DNA of 64,000 nt from Paraburkholderia panacisoli (GTDB lineage Bacteria; Pseudomonadota; Gammaproteobacteria; Burkholderiales; Burkholderiaceae): contig NZ_VTUZ01000010.1 in NCBI RefSeq assembly GCF_008369935.1, positions 1 to 64,000 of the forward strand, written 5' to 3'. How positions within the stretch are numbered: position 1 is the first letter of the stretch; each line of letters starts with the position of its first letter. The translations under genes and the position numbers were made by a program. Shown here one piece after another: positions 38,125 to 47,041 of the stretch. The notes under the pieces are model-generated. The model made no database searches, had not been told where the DNA came from, and saw nothing but the letters and a program-made list of their open reading frames with translations.

Positions 38125-38494
38125 GCTATTCCTCCGTGACGGCTGAATAAACCCGACTCGACGCAACGCGCGGGAAGCCGCGCGTGTCGCGTCGGAGATC
38201 AGCACGGCCGATCCATCTCCCAGTGTAGGTTGTGCTGGTAGGGATGTGAGTGCGGTAACGATTTCATCATGCGCCGTCACGCTCACCCGTTGCCTGAACG
38301 ACGGGATTGGCGCCGAACGAATGGCAGTTGTCCGAAAGCGACTCGCACAGCAAGCAACCCGCGGCGACAGAGGGCGGCGAGTAAGGTGCCGCGGATTCCT
38401 TTACTTCTCAGGTAATCGACGTGCGTCGCGCCCGCGATGACCATAGGCAGCATTCAGGCTGTTAAGCCCTATATCTATGTCACGGAGCGCGACC
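38125..38494. other. Divergent intergenic region, no gene seen
   Basis: 370 bases between the glycosidase operon (minus) and the DUF1330 gene (plus). It should contain both promoters; none was identified with confidence. Confidence 0.45.
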
Positions 38495-38815
38495 ATGACT
38501 GCATACGCGATGGCCCATTTGCATAACGTCGAGCTGTGCGCTGACGTCGTCGAATACCTGGAGTGCATCGACGAAACACTCGAGCCGTTTGGCGGCCGTT
38601 TCGTCGTGCACGGCGGGCGGCCCGAGGTGCGCGAAGGCGAGTGGCACGGCGATTTGATCATGATTGCGTTTCCCGACCTCGCCGCCGCGCGCGCCTGGTA
38701 TGGTTCGCGCGCGTACCAACGAATCTTGCCGTTACGCCTGCGGCATGCGAGCGGATCGGTGATTCTGATCGACGGCGTGGACGAGCGCCACAAAGCGACT
38801 GACATTCTCGGCTGA
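38495..38815 (+). CDS. DUF1330-domain protein
   Basis: 106 residues from ATG 38495 (GGAG 8 nt upstream). The DUF1330 ferredoxin-like pattern is clear: a conserved Tyr and Glu in YLECIDETLEPFGGRFVVHGG, VREGEWHGDLIMIAFPDLAAARAWYGSRAYQRILPLR, then ILIDGVDE. Members are small cytosolic dimers of unknown function related to dimeric alpha-beta-barrel proteins. Monocistronic; the GGDEF-EAL gene converges on it after 114 nt. Confidence 0.8.
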   Translation: MTAYAMAHLHNVELCADVVEYLECIDETLEPFGGRFVVHGGRPEVREGEWHGDLIMIAFPDLAAARAWYGSRAYQRILPLRLRHASGSVILIDGVDERHKATDILG

Positions 38816-38929
38816 GCGCGGTGTGCTGGCAGCCGCGTTCGGCCAGCGGCGCCGGGTCAATGCAAAAGCAGACGCACGTTGCGGGCGGCAATGGGCCCGC
38901 CAGTGCCTTGCGCGACCGCTCACCTGCAA

Positions 38930-41900
38930 TCACTCGGCCACACACTGCCCCGCCTCAACTCTCGCCAACATCGCCTCAAAATCCTCAACCGGCACCGGTC
39001 GGCAGAAATAGTAGCCCTGATACGCATGACATCCCGCCGCAGCGAGAAAGTCCCGCTGCTCGCCAGTCTCGACGCCTTCGGCAATCACCCCCAAACCAAG
39101 GCTCCGCGCAAGCGCCACAATGGCTTTCGCGATCACCGCGTCATTGGGATCCACGAGCACATCCCGCACGAATGACCGGTCGATCTTCAACTGATCCAAA
39201 GGCAAAAGCTTCAAATAGGACAGCGACGAATAACCAATTCCAAAGTCATCGAGCGAAAAGACAACGCCCTTCGCTTTGAGCGCGCCCATTTTCTGGATGA
39301 TGTCCTGCACATTGTCCACCAGTACGCTTTCCGTCAACTCCAGCTTCAACCTGTCCGGTCTCGCGCCGGTTCGACGAATGATCGTGAGTACCTTGCCCAC
39401 GAAATCAGGTTCGCGAAACTGCTGAACACTGACATTAACCGCAATCGCGAGATTCGCCATATCCGGCTGCGTCGCCCAGCGCGCCAATTGCGCACAGGCG
39501 GCCTCCAGAACCCAGCTTCCCAACGCAAGGATGAGTCCTGTCTCTTCAGCCAGCGGAATAAAATCGGCGGGAGGCACGATACCGCGCGTGGGATGGCGCC
39601 AGCGCACCAGTGCCTCGGCGCCCGTTATGCGGCTGCCGTCAATCTGCGCCTGGTAGTGAAGCAGGAATTGATCATCCTCGATGGCGTTGCGCAATCCCGC
39701 TTCCAGCGCAGCGCGCTCCACCACCACGGTCTGCATGTCGGGATCGAAGAAACGCACGGCATTGCGTCCTCTTTCCTTGGACTTGTACATCGCAAGGTCG
39801 GCCTGCTTCAGCAACTCGTCCATCGACGCCTGATGCCCCATGAACACGGTCGCGCCGATACTCGCCGTACTGCGGTATTCGATCTCGCCAAGCTGATAAG
39901 GATTGCCCAGAACGGTGATGATTTTTTCGGCCATCGCTTCGGTCTGGCTGGCCGCTTCCTGGCGGTTTTTATGCAGATTGCCCAGCACCACCACGAATTC
40001 ATCACCGCCTACCCTCGCCACCGTGTCGTTTTCGAGCACGCTTGCCGCCAGACGCTGCGCCACTTGCTGCAGCAGCAGATCGCCTTTGTCGTGACCCAGC
40101 GTATCGTTCAACGTCTTGAAGTGGTCCAGGTCGATGAACAGCAAAGCGCCGCAGGCTTCATTCCGGGCGCTGGCCGTGATCGCCTGCTTCAGCCGGTCCA
40201 GCAGCAGGGTGCGGTTCGGCAATCGGGTCAGCGCATCGAAGAAGGCCAATTCCTTGATTCGTTCTTCGGCGATCTTGCGTTCGGTAATGTCGTGATGCGT
40301 GATCACATAGTGGCTGACGACTTTATCCTCGCCCATTACCGCGGAGATCGTCAGCCATTTCGGGTACACCTCGCCGCTCTTGCGACGATCCCATACCTCC
40401 CCCTGCCATCCGCCGGCACGATGAATCGCTTTCCACATCGCCTTGAAGAACGCTGCGTCGTGGCGATCCGAGCGAAGCACTCGCGGTGTCCGGCCGACGA
40501 TCTCGTCGGCCGTATAGCCCGTGCATTCGGTGAACGCCGAGTTCACGCGCAGGATTGTGCCGCTGGCGTCGGTGATCATCATCGGCTCCATCGAGTCGAA
40601 TGCGACGGCGGCAATTCGAAGCTCAGCCTCGATCTGCTTGCGCTCGGTAATGTCGCGGCCGCTCGTGCGAAAGCCGATGAAAATGCCCCTGGCATCGGTG
40701 ATCGGAACCCAGGACGCCGAAAGCCACATCAGCGAACCGTCTTTGCGACGGCAGCGAAATTCGAGGTCGTCGCCGCGAAAGCCCTGGAGCGCCCTCTCGA
40801 ACTCGGGTGCAACGCGCGGAATATCCTCCGGATAGATCACCGTGCCGGCAAAATCCGCCAGCGCCATGCACTCGTCGACCGTATAGCCGACGTACTTCTC
40901 CACCGCTGAGTTGATCCAGCGCGGCTTGCCGTCGGGTCCCCACCAGATTTCCCAGTTGACGGTACAGTCGGCAATCGCGCGGAATTTCTCCTCGTTCTCG
41001 CGCAACTCTTTGGTCATCGCCGAAGCAAGCCGCATTGCGCGCCCGCGGCCGGTCATCATCAGCCAGGTGAGCAGCGCCAGCAGCAGGCTGAGACCCGTGC
41101 CGATACTAGCGATCAGGAACGCCGCGTTACGGCCGAAACGCGCGTTGAAGTCGTCCTGGGCACTCATCGTTAGCGTCCAGTCATGTCCGCCGACGACCAG
41201 ATATTCATTGCCCGACATGTCCGCAGCCAGATGATGGCCGGGCACCTCGGGTGTCTTGTGCAACAGCGCGGCGGACGATGGCTCGACGCCATCGTAGATG
41301 GCGATCGTCAGACCGGGCGGCTGCTCGCCGTACAGACTGGCGATCACGTCGTGCATCCGGAAAGACGCGAAGACCCAGCCCACCAGATGCGCGCGACGCT
41401 GGGCGACGCTATCTTGCGACTGCCCTCGCGCATAGATCGGCAGGTACATGACGAAACCGGGCCGCGCGTTGGTTTCGGCATCCACTGCCAGGCGGACCTT
41501 GCCGGATAGGGTCGCCATGCCGGAGTCGCGCGCCTGCTCCATCGCGCGCCGCCGCACCGGATCGGCCCACGCATCGAATCCCGGCGGCGCGCGATTGATG
41601 CCGATATACGGCTCGCGTTGGATGATAGGCGCGTAGCTTTCGCGCGAGCCTTCGGGCTTGATCGTATAGTCGGGCGCACCTTGCCGGCGCATCGCGGCGA
41701 TATGCTCGACCTTTTGCGCGCCCGGCACCCACGCGATGATGCCGATGGCCTGGATGCCGGAGAAGTTGGAATCGAGATTGAGCGTCTCGACATAGTCGCG
41801 AAACTGCTCTCGGTCGAATTCTCCGCGTGCCGCGAACAGGCTTTGCACGCCGCGCAGCATCAGTTCATACGTGCCCATACGCTGCTCGATCCGGCTGACG

Positions 41901-42040
41901 GCATCGCCCAGCGAGAAGTCGAACTGGCTCAGGAGTTCATGACGGGCAGCTTGCCGCTCATGGTCCCAAAGCGTCCACGTCACACTGAGTGACGCGAACA
42001 GGACCAGTAGCGGCAGCAGAACGAGGCGCGTCCAGTTCAC
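38930..42040 (-). CDS. CHASE-PAS-PAS-GGDEF-EAL cyclic-di-GMP enzyme
   Basis: 1036 residues. A membrane helix near 5-25, a periplasmic CHASE domain about 45-290, and a second helix about 310-330. Two PAS/PAC units follow (about 350-470 and 475-590, each closing with DITERK). The GGDEF motif near residue 680 is intact (ARVGGDEFVVVL) but lacks the RxxD inhibitory site. The EAL domain keeps GAEALVRW near 810, LELTES, LDDFGIGYSS, LKIDRSF and IAEGVE. Both diguanylate cyclase and phosphodiesterase activity are therefore possible. Its start overlaps the stop of the upstream periplasmic binding protein gene by ATGA, so ligand sensing may be passed through that protein to CHASE (inferred). Confidence 0.93.
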   Translation of the reverse strand: MNWTRLVLLPLLVLFASLSVTWTLWDHERQAARHELLSQFDFSLGDAVSRIEQRMGTYELMLRGVQSLFAARGEFDREQFRDYVETLNLDSNFSGIQAIGIIAWVPGAQKVEHIAAMRRQGAPDYTIKPEGSRESYAPIIQREPYIGINRAPPGFDAWADPVRRRAMEQARDSGMATLSGKVRLAVDAETNARPGFVMYLPIYARGQSQDSVAQRRAHLVGWVFASFRMHDVIASLYGEQPPGLTIAIYDGVEPSSAALLHKTPEVPGHHLAADMSGNEYLVVGGHDWTLTMSAQDDFNARFGRNAAFLIASIGTGLSLLLALLTWLMMTGRGRAMRLASAMTKELRENEEKFRAIADCTVNWEIWWGPDGKPRWINSAVEKYVGYTVDECMALADFAGTVIYPEDIPRVAPEFERALQGFRGDDLEFRCRRKDGSLMWLSASWVPITDARGIFIGFRTSGRDITERKQIEAELRIAAVAFDSMEPMMITDASGTILRVNSAFTECTGYTADEIVGRTPRVLRSDRHDAAFFKAMWKAIHRAGGWQGEVWDRRKSGEVYPKWLTISAVMGEDKVVSHYVITHHDITERKIAEERIKELAFFDALTRLPNRTLLLDRLKQAITASARNEACGALLFIDLDHFKTLNDTLGHDKGDLLLQQVAQRLAASVLENDTVARVGGDEFVVVLGNLHKNRQEAASQTEAMAEKIITVLGNPYQLGEIEYRSTASIGATVFMGHQASMDELLKQADLAMYKSKERGRNAVRFFDPDMQTVVVERAALEAGLRNAIEDDQFLLHYQAQIDGSRITGAEALVRWRHPTRGIVPPADFIPLAEETGLILALGSWVLEAACAQLARWATQPDMANLAIAVNVSVQQFREPDFVGKVLTIIRRTGARPDRLKLELTESVLVDNVQDIIQKMGALKAKGVVFSLDDFGIGYSSLSYLKLLPLDQLKIDRSFVRDVLVDPNDAVIAKAIVALARSLGLGVIAEGVETGEQRDFLAAAGCHAYQGYYFCRPVPVEDFEAMLARVEAGQCVAE

Positions 42041-42831
42041 GGCGGCGACTGGAAATTGACCATCGATTGGGCAAGGTCGGGTTTGAAATACTTCTCGAAG
42101 ATTCGCAGAACCGTGCCGTCCGCGCGCATTTCATTCACGAGAGCGCGCCACTTTTCCCGTTCGGCGGGCGGCAGCGCCTTCTTCGACATGATCAGGCCGT
42201 GCGGTATGGCGGGGTCGTCGAATTCCACGATGCTGGTCACGTCGCGGATTCTCTTTTCGTCGATTGCAGGGTAGTCGAAAGGCTCGATGATCATGCCCTG
42301 CACGCGCCGCAGAATCAGCGCCTGATACAGCGGCTCCAGACCGCCGGCCTGGCTCACACGATTTTCAGCCGACAGCGTATCGACCAGCCGGTTGGCCGCC
42401 GCGCTGTAGCGGAAGCTGCGGATCACGCCGAGCTGAAACTGATCGTTGTGCTCGAAATCGGCCAGATGACGGATTCCGGCGTCCTTGCGCACCAGCAGAT
42501 AGTATTTGTTGCTGAAGTACCAGGCGAAATCCGCGTACTGATTCCGCTCGTCGTTGGCGATGCCCGACAGGCTGAAATCAAGTGCGCCGGACTCGATCAG
42601 CTTCCAGATCCGGGCCCGTGACATCAGGCTGACTCTGATCTGGCAACCGCTGCGGCGAGTCAGTTCGTCGGCAAAGTCCTTGTCGATTCCGCTGTCCGTG
42701 TCGACGGAATAGAGCAGACCGTGATCGTGTAAAGCTAGCGTAAAGGAACGCGAACAGTCGGGGCCAGCCGCCATCGCATTGCCGATGCAGCTTAGCGCCA
42801 GCAGCAACCCGCCAAGACCATGTCGAATCAT
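42037..42831 (-). CDS. Periplasmic solute-binding protein, family 3, coupled to the cyclic-di-GMP enzyme
   Basis: 264 residues from ATG 42831, with GGAG upstream and a signal peptide ending in NAMAAGPDCSR. The two-lobe SBP_bac_3 pattern is seen: LLYSVDTDSGIDKDFADELTRRSGCQIRVSLMSRARIWKLIESGALDFSLSGIANDERN and the hinge LVRKDAGI. There is no permease or ATPase gene near. The 4-nt overlap with the GGDEF-EAL gene points to a sensory rather than transport role. The ligand is perhaps an amino acid; not determined. Confidence 0.85.
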   Translation of the reverse strand: MIRHGLGGLLLALSCIGNAMAAGPDCSRSFTLALHDHGLLYSVDTDSGIDKDFADELTRRSGCQIRVSLMSRARIWKLIESGALDFSLSGIANDERNQYADFAWYFSNKYYLLVRKDAGIRHLADFEHNDQFQLGVIRSFRYSAAANRLVDTLSAENRVSQAGGLEPLYQALILRRVQGMIIEPFDYPAIDEKRIRDVTSIVEFDDPAIPHGLIMSKKALPPAEREKWRALVNEMRADGTVLRIFEKYFKPDLAQSMVNFQSPP

Positions 42832-43267
42832 GGTGTCTCCGTGGTACGAAGATGACTTGAATACCCCATTCAATTTTCCAGCCAGGACGCTGACGACACG
42901 CCCTGCTATCTGGTCACCTTGAATGCGGCTGAAGATGCCTTTTCGCGGACCGGCTAGCATACACCGGTCCGGCTGAACCTTCGGAACATTCAAACCGAAG
43001 GCAGTCTTCACGCAATAACGGCACTGGGCAGCAGTTCTTGAGGGGGCCTTGGGGTTTATCTGTAGATCGTCTGGCGGCAGCACCCGCGATTTGAGTTAGC
43101 ACGGCTCAGCAGGTTGGTTTCGGGTGCAACCACCCCCCCGTCATGACCCGACAGACGAAAGCATGTAAGGCGTACACTCGAATTCGCCCACGAACCACGG
43201 CGCCCTTTTGAACAGGCTCGTGGAAATCCGCCGCCGGCCGCCATTCCCCGTAGCTATTGAGTGCCCC
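42832..43267. other. Divergent intergenic region, no gene seen
   Basis: 436 bases between the periplasmic-sensor operon (minus) and the response regulator (plus). It holds a C-run (CCCCCCC near 43132). No clear promoter or gene. Confidence 0.45.
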
Positions 43268-43621
43268 ATGCCCAAACGAATTTTGCTGGTTGACGACAAT
43301 CGCGACAGCGTGGAAGCGCTTGCGGCACTTCTCGAGTTCGAAGGTCACGAAGTCCGATGTGTCTTCGATGCACGCGAAGCATTGCTCACGGTTCAGTCGT
43401 TCGAGCCCGACGTGGCATTCGTGGACTGGAAACTTCCCGATATGAGCGGCGGACAGCTTCTCACGCAGTTCAAGCGTGACCCCCGAATGGCGAATACGCG
43501 TTTCATTCTATTGTCCGGATTCGTCGACCCCGACATGGCGAGCGATGCCAATGGAGCGCGCTTCGATCAAAGTCTCACGAAGCCTGTGCAGTTGGCCGAT
43601 CTCTTGTCCTGCATCCGGTAA
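43268..43621 (+). CDS. Single-domain response regulator (CheY-like)
   Basis: 117 residues. The acidic pocket is in LLVDDNRDS, the phospho-acceptor Asp in AFVDWKLPDMSG, the conserved Ser in ILLSGF and Lys in SLTKPV. There is no output domain. The start at 43268 gives the standard N-terminus; the ribosome binding site is weak. It precedes a hybrid kinase by 100 nt on the same strand and may be its phospho-partner. Confidence 0.88.
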   Translation: MPKRILLVDDNRDSVEALAALLEFEGHEVRCVFDAREALLTVQSFEPDVAFVDWKLPDMSGGQLLTQFKRDPRMANTRFILLSGFVDPDMASDANGARFDQSLTKPVQLADLLSCIR

Positions 43622-43721
43622 AGCGTTTTAGCGGGCCGCTGGCACCCGGGAACAATATTTGCTACTTAGCTAAGATGTCGAAAGACGCCGGAGCGGCGGT
43701 CGTTCGTCCTGCTCGGGTGCA

Positions 43722-45599
43722 ATGCACGAAACTTCAAGTCGCGGCGCCCCTTCGACACTTGTTGCCCGGAATCCGCAGCCGGTACGCAAACCATGCTATG
43801 CCTCGTTTGGAGCTGACTTCGCCATGCACTCAGCGGTCTCATTACGGTTCGACGGTCCATGCCCCGGATGGCAGGGCGAGATGGCCCAGAAAATTGCGGC
43901 CTTCGATTGGGGCAGCACTCCGCTCGGCCCACGAGAGGGCTGGTCTGCGAGTCTGGTTGCCGCGGTCAAGTTGCTTCTTGCGTCTCCCTCGCCCCTCGTG
44001 ATGCTGTGGGGACAGGAAGGCACCATGCTTTACAACGATGCCTATGCCGTCTTTGCCGGCGGGCGTCACCCGTTTCTGCTGGGCAAGCCGGTCGAAGTGG
44101 GCTGGCCCGAGGTTGCATCCTTCAACCGCCACGTCGTCGATACCTGTCTTGCCGGCGGCACGCTGACGTACAAAGACAAGATACTGGTTCTCTACCGCGA
44201 AGGAAGTCCGGAAGACGTATGGCTGGACCTGAGCTACAGTCCGGTCGTCGACGACCACGGGCAACCGGCGGGCGTCATCGCCATCGTGTTCGAAACGACG
44301 GCGAGGAAACGGGCGGAAATGCAGCGCCAGAAGGCGGAAGAAGCGTTGCTGCAGCTTACGCAAACCCTCGAACATCGGGTTGCCGCCGAAGTCGCCGCGC
44401 GGGTGGCGATGGAAGAGCGTCTACGGCAGGCACAAAAGCTCGAGGCAATCGGAAGCCTTACGGGCGGTGTGGCTCACGACTTCAATAACGTCCTTCAGGT
44501 TATCTCGGCCAATCTTCAGCTCATCGAGCTTGCGACAAGCGGCAACGATGTGCTCCGGCGGCGCGTCACTGCGGTCAGCAATGCGGTGGCTCGTGGCGCA
44601 AAGCTGGCCGCACAGCTACTGGCCTTCGCACGCAGACAACCGCTCGCGCCGGCGGTTCTCAATCCCAGCCGTCTGGTCGAAGGCATGAACGAGATGTTGC
44701 GCCGCACGTTGCCGGAGAACATCGAGCTCAGCATATCGGGCGCCCGGAACGGTTGGAACGTCTGCGCCGATCGCAATCAGCTGGAAAGCGCTCTGCTGAA
44801 CCTGGTGATCAATTCACGCGACGCGATAGACGGGCCGGGCCGCATCGGCATCAGCATCGATAATGTCGACGCAACAGCGGACGAGCGCGCCCACAGCACC
44901 GGGGTGCCCGCTGGTGATTTCGTCCGGTTGTCCGTAACCGATAGCGGCAGCGGTATGTCGGAGCATGTGAAGGCCCGCGTATTCGAGCCGTTCTTTACGA
45001 CCAAAGCCGAGGGAAAGGGAACCGGCCTGGGATTGAGCATGGTGTTCGGTTTCGTGTCACAGAGTTCGGGTCACGTCGGCGTCAAGAGCGCGGAAGGTCA
45101 AGGCACCACCGTGGATCTGTACTTTCCGCGCAGCCTCGAATCGGAACATACGTCGCCGAAGTCGTCTCTGAGCCGACAGGAGCGTGGCGGGGAAACCATT
45201 CTGATCGTCGAAGACGACCCTGATGTCCGGATAGCGGCAATCGAAATGCTTGCCCAGTTGGGATACAAAGTGCTTTCCGCGCAAGACGGCGATTCGGCGC
45301 TTTCACTCATCCAGAGTGGTCAACACATCGACCTGCTTTTCACCGACGTCGTGATGCCGGGTACGGTGAGGAGCAGCGAACTCGCGCGAATCGCCGGCGC
45401 TCCGCCGTACAATGCGCGGGTTCTGTTCGCGTCGGGTTATACCCGCGACATCGTTTTCCACGACGGCAAACTGGACGAGGGTGTCGCGCTGATCAGCAAG
45501 CCCTATCGACTCGATGAACTCGCGCGAGCTGTCCGGAGTGCACTCGACAGCGCGCCTGACATGGAAGCCGATTCGAACCGACAAGCCGGACAGTGCTAA
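43722..45599 (+). CDS. PAS-containing hybrid sensor histidine kinase with receiver
   Basis: Up to 625 residues; an in-frame ATG at 43824 is an equally possible start, since neither has a strong ribosome binding site. A PAS-like sensor (about 65-200, SPLVMLWGQEGTMLYNDAYA) leads to a coiled coil. The H box is GGVAHDFNN, followed by N box NLVINSRDAI, G1 TDSGSGMS, F box VFEPFFTT and G2 GKGTGLGLSMV. The receiver (about 490-610) has VEDDPD, phospho-Asp in LLFTDVVMPG and Lys in ISKPYR. There are no membrane segments, so it is cytoplasmic. Its stop codon overlaps that of the convergent outer-membrane factor gene. Confidence 0.9.
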   Translation: MHETSSRGAPSTLVARNPQPVRKPCYASFGADFAMHSAVSLRFDGPCPGWQGEMAQKIAAFDWGSTPLGPREGWSASLVAAVKLLLASPSPLVMLWGQEGTMLYNDAYAVFAGGRHPFLLGKPVEVGWPEVASFNRHVVDTCLAGGTLTYKDKILVLYREGSPEDVWLDLSYSPVVDDHGQPAGVIAIVFETTARKRAEMQRQKAEEALLQLTQTLEHRVAAEVAARVAMEERLRQAQKLEAIGSLTGGVAHDFNNVLQVISANLQLIELATSGNDVLRRRVTAVSNAVARGAKLAAQLLAFARRQPLAPAVLNPSRLVEGMNEMLRRTLPENIELSISGARNGWNVCADRNQLESALLNLVINSRDAIDGPGRIGISIDNVDATADERAHSTGVPAGDFVRLSVTDSGSGMSEHVKARVFEPFFTTKAEGKGTGLGLSMVFGFVSQSSGHVGVKSAEGQGTTVDLYFPRSLESEHTSPKSSLSRQERGGETILIVEDDPDVRIAAIEMLAQLGYKVLSAQDGDSALSLIQSGQHIDLLFTDVVMPGTVRSSELARIAGAPPYNARVLFASGYTRDIVFHDGKLDEGVALISKPYRLDELARAVRSALDSAPDMEADSNRQAGQC

Positions 45600-47032
45600 C
45601 CCTTGGAAGCATTCACCCCCGCCACCTCCTCGCGCGCATCCCAGCCCCCACCGAGCGACCGGTACAACGCAACCGCTGCGAGCGCATGCTCGCGCTTGGC
45701 CTGATTCAGCGATTCCGAGTCGCGTAGAAACGCTTCCTGCGCGGTAAGCACATCAAGGAAATCCGTCGCGCCGCCCTTATAGAGTTCAGTCGACAGACGC
45801 AGCGCATGGTTCGATGCATCGAGCGCGCCGCCGAGCCGTTGCACCTGCACCGCGCCACTCACCAGATCGCTGCGGTTATCCTCGATTTCCTTGAGCGCCT
45901 GCAGGATAGTCTGTTGCAAGCCGAGCTGCGATTCGCGCATGCGGCTCTCGCTCGCGTCGATATTCGCGGTGATGCGGCCCGCGTTGAAGATCGGGCTCGT
46001 CGCATTCAACGCGGCGCTAAAGAGGTTGTCGGTCAGCGTCGGCAGTCCGAGGTATGACGAAGCAAGCAGACCATCGGCGAGATTGATTCTGAACTGCGGA
46101 TAGCGCTGTGCCTTCGATACCCCCACCTCGGCCGCGCGCTGTTCGACCGTCGCATAGGCGGTGCGCACGTCGGGCCGTTGCAGCAGCGCGTCGGACGGCA
46201 GCACCTGGGGCGCGCTTTGCGCGGGCACCGGAATCTCACGGGCATCGGCGAGCAGCAAATTGTCGACGCTCTCCGGCGTGCGCCCCGAATACACCGCGAT
46301 CAGACTCAATTGATGCTGCACGGTGGATTGCATGCGTGGAATCTGCGCCTGCAAATCTTCCAGCTGATTGCGCGCACGCGCGACGTCGAGCTGCGTCGAC
46401 AGTCCGTAATGCAGACGCTCCTGCGTGAGCTTCAGCGCACGCGCCCGAATCTGTTCGTTGTCGCTGAGTATCTGCAATTGCGCTTGCGCCCAACGCAAAT
46501 CGATATATGCCGCAGCCGTGTTCGCGGCGAGCGCGAGCCGCAACTGATTCAATGCCGCCGCGCGTCCCGACACCTGCGCCTGCGCAGCCAGCACCGCGAG
46601 ACGTTCGCCGCCGAATACATCGGGCGTCCAGCTCGCCGCCAACCCGAAACCGGCCTGACGCACATAGCCGAGCGGCGGCGGGGTATTCTGCCGCTCCGTC
46701 GAAGCCGTCGCAGTCGCATTCAGCTCGGGCAGCAGCGCCGCGCGATTTTGCGTCACCACATCCTGCGCCTGCTTCACGCGTTCCACCGCGGCCTGCACGT
46801 CGAGATTGCCGGTCAGCACCGACTCGACCAGTTGATGCATCACAGGGTCGCCGAATTGCGCCCACCACGCGTCGGCGCTGACGCTGTCTTGCGGCGCGTC
46901 GACACTCCACGCAACCGGCGCGACAGTCTTGACGGTTTGCGGCAAATCCGCGTGGGTCGCGGGTTGCACCGCGCACGCCGCGAGCGTCAGCAATGCCGCG
47001 CTCGCGAGTACCTTGATAACGATCGGCTTCAT
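45596..47032 (-). CDS. Outer-membrane efflux lipoprotein (TolC/NodT family)
   Basis: 478 residues with lipobox LAAC at about residue 20. Two OEP repeats are visible: WWAQFGDPVMHQLVESVLTGNLDVQAAVERVKQA, later LQRPDVRTAYATVEQRAAEVGVSKAQRYPQF, and the C-terminal GATDFLDVLTAQEAFLRDSE. It forms the trimeric exit duct of a tripartite pump. Third gene of the efflux operon, 9 nt after the MFS gene. Its stop codon overlaps the convergent kinase stop (45596-45599), leaving no room for an intergenic terminator. Confidence 0.92.
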   Translation of the reverse strand: MKPIVIKVLASAALLTLAACAVQPATHADLPQTVKTVAPVAWSVDAPQDSVSADAWWAQFGDPVMHQLVESVLTGNLDVQAAVERVKQAQDVVTQNRAALLPELNATATASTERQNTPPPLGYVRQAGFGLAASWTPDVFGGERLAVLAAQAQVSGRAAALNQLRLALAANTAAAYIDLRWAQAQLQILSDNEQIRARALKLTQERLHYGLSTQLDVARARNQLEDLQAQIPRMQSTVQHQLSLIAVYSGRTPESVDNLLLADAREIPVPAQSAPQVLPSDALLQRPDVRTAYATVEQRAAEVGVSKAQRYPQFRINLADGLLASSYLGLPTLTDNLFSAALNATSPIFNAGRITANIDASESRMRESQLGLQQTILQALKEIEDNRSDLVSGAVQVQRLGGALDASNHALRLSTELYKGGATDFLDVLTAQEAFLRDSESLNQAKREHALAAVALYRSLGGGWDAREEVAGVNASKG

Positions 47033-47041
47033 GTTGGATCC

